DNA of 22,145 nucleotides from Silene noctiflora (lineage: Eukaryota; Streptophyta; Magnoliopsida; Caryophyllales; Caryophyllaceae), in assembly GCA_009801015.1 (NCBI GenBank), contig VHZZ01000971.1, positions 86,750 through 108,894 on the forward strand. The letters are read 5' to 3'. Numbering within the stretch: the stretch's first letter is position 1; each line of letters opens with the position of its first letter. Position numbers and translations under genes: made by a program. The notes beneath the pieces are model-generated. The model saw only the letters and a list, made by a program, of their open reading frames with translations. It made no database searches and was not told the origin of the DNA. Shown here one piece after another: positions 21,924 to 22,145 of this stretch.

Positions 21924-22053
21924 CCCGAGGGAGTGAAATCGGAAATACGAGTAAGAAATGTTTAATATAAATGACACGTTTAGTGGATACATACATGATA
22001 AATGAATAACAAAAGTGAACTATACATTATACAACTCATCTACCGACTACATC
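21924..22053 (-). repeat. 5' LTR of the large retrotransposon, continued
   Basis: It matches 13864-13993 in the 3' LTR. The first 37 nt carry five mismatches, then 21961-22053 is identical to 13901-13993 over 93 nt. Similarity stops abruptly at 22053, where a different element begins. Confidence 0.88.
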
Positions 22054-22145
22054 TGTTGGAGTATGTGTCCTCGACAATAATGCGATCACATTAGTAAATC
22101 TCATAATAAGAATACATAAGGGATAATTCAATTATTTGGTCAACT
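22054..22145 (+). mobile_element. Start of a Ty1/copia-type LTR, cut by the window edge
   Basis: The sequence switches from the LTR of the host element to TGTTGGAGTATGTGTCCTCG, followed by ACAATAATGCGATCACATT and AAGGGATAATTC. TGTTGG... is a usual start of plant copia LTRs and the wording resembles such LTRs from memory. The host LTR continues ATCTATG at 13994, so this is an insertion. The other end and duplication are off the window, and strand is therefore not certain. Confidence 0.5.

Larger units (their letters stand above)
13807..22053 (-). mobile_element. Minus-strand LTR retrotransposon, probably non-autonomous, with nested insertions
   Basis: The left LTR (13807-15621) is bounded by TGTAACACC and GGTATTACA. 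A purine-rich tract follows it on the inner side when read on the minus strand, so it is the 3' LTR. A tRNA-iMet-type primer-binding site at 20572-20584 abuts another LTR start at 20588, so that is the 5' LTR. The internal region is 4966 bp. The 5' LTR is broken by a solo LTR and by a second element at 22054, and it continues beyond the window. The PPT context (GAGGACGAAGTTC then TTTTAAGGGAGG) is typical of Ty3/gypsy elements. No gag, protease, RT, RNase H or integrase was recognised, so it is a LARD-like or badly decayed copy. Confidence 0.75.

Overview
This is plant nuclear DNA. Both genes have GT-AG introns and encode plant-type membrane transporters, and the surrounding DNA is AT-rich and packed with LTR retrotransposons, MITE-like elements and microsatellites. 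A palindrome, ACTCGATCGAGT or ACTCGGTCGAGT, recurs in clusters throughout the retroelement DNA. Together with repeated TTAAGACGG stretches this makes me lean towards Caryophyllales, perhaps Caryophyllaceae, but that is an inference from memory of repeat types. No bacterial, viral or CRISPR features are present.

Layout. Positions 1-874 are two fragments of related LTRs placed head to head. Positions 875-2073 are intergenic, with a short Stowaway-type MITE at 1816-1917. Positions 2074-5322 (+) are a complete seven-exon oligopeptide transporter gene of the OPT1/OPT5 type (762 aa). Positions 6103-8932 (-) are a complete seven-exon major-facilitator gene of the MFS_5 / molybdate-anion transporter type (461 aa). 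The two genes are convergent and separated by 780 bp. Positions about 9100-13800 are gene-free and hold a long-TIR element (10346-11130), an element carrying two ~20-bp minisatellite arrays (11396-12311), microsatellites and old repeat remnants.

From 13807 to the right edge the window is one minus-strand LTR retrotransposon and its insertions. Its 3' LTR is 13807-15621, with a polypurine tract beside it. The internal region is 15622-20587 and shows no recognisable gag or pol. A tRNA-iMet primer-binding site lies at 20572-20584. The 5' LTR starts at 20588 and is interrupted by a solo LTR (20650-21923, flanked by the 5-bp duplication CCCGA). It is interrupted again at 22054 by what looks like the start of a Ty1/copia LTR.

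The two genes are both polytopic transporters, but nothing in the sequence shows that they work together. I found no new multi-gene system. The most interesting signals are in the repeats: palindrome clusters at a fixed place in the U3 of three LTRs, a nested LTR insertion with intact duplication, a mosaic identity pattern between the two LTRs of the large element, and a duplicated polypurine-tract/LTR junction. All exon borders and repeat ends were placed by hand from the sequence, without alignments or database searches.
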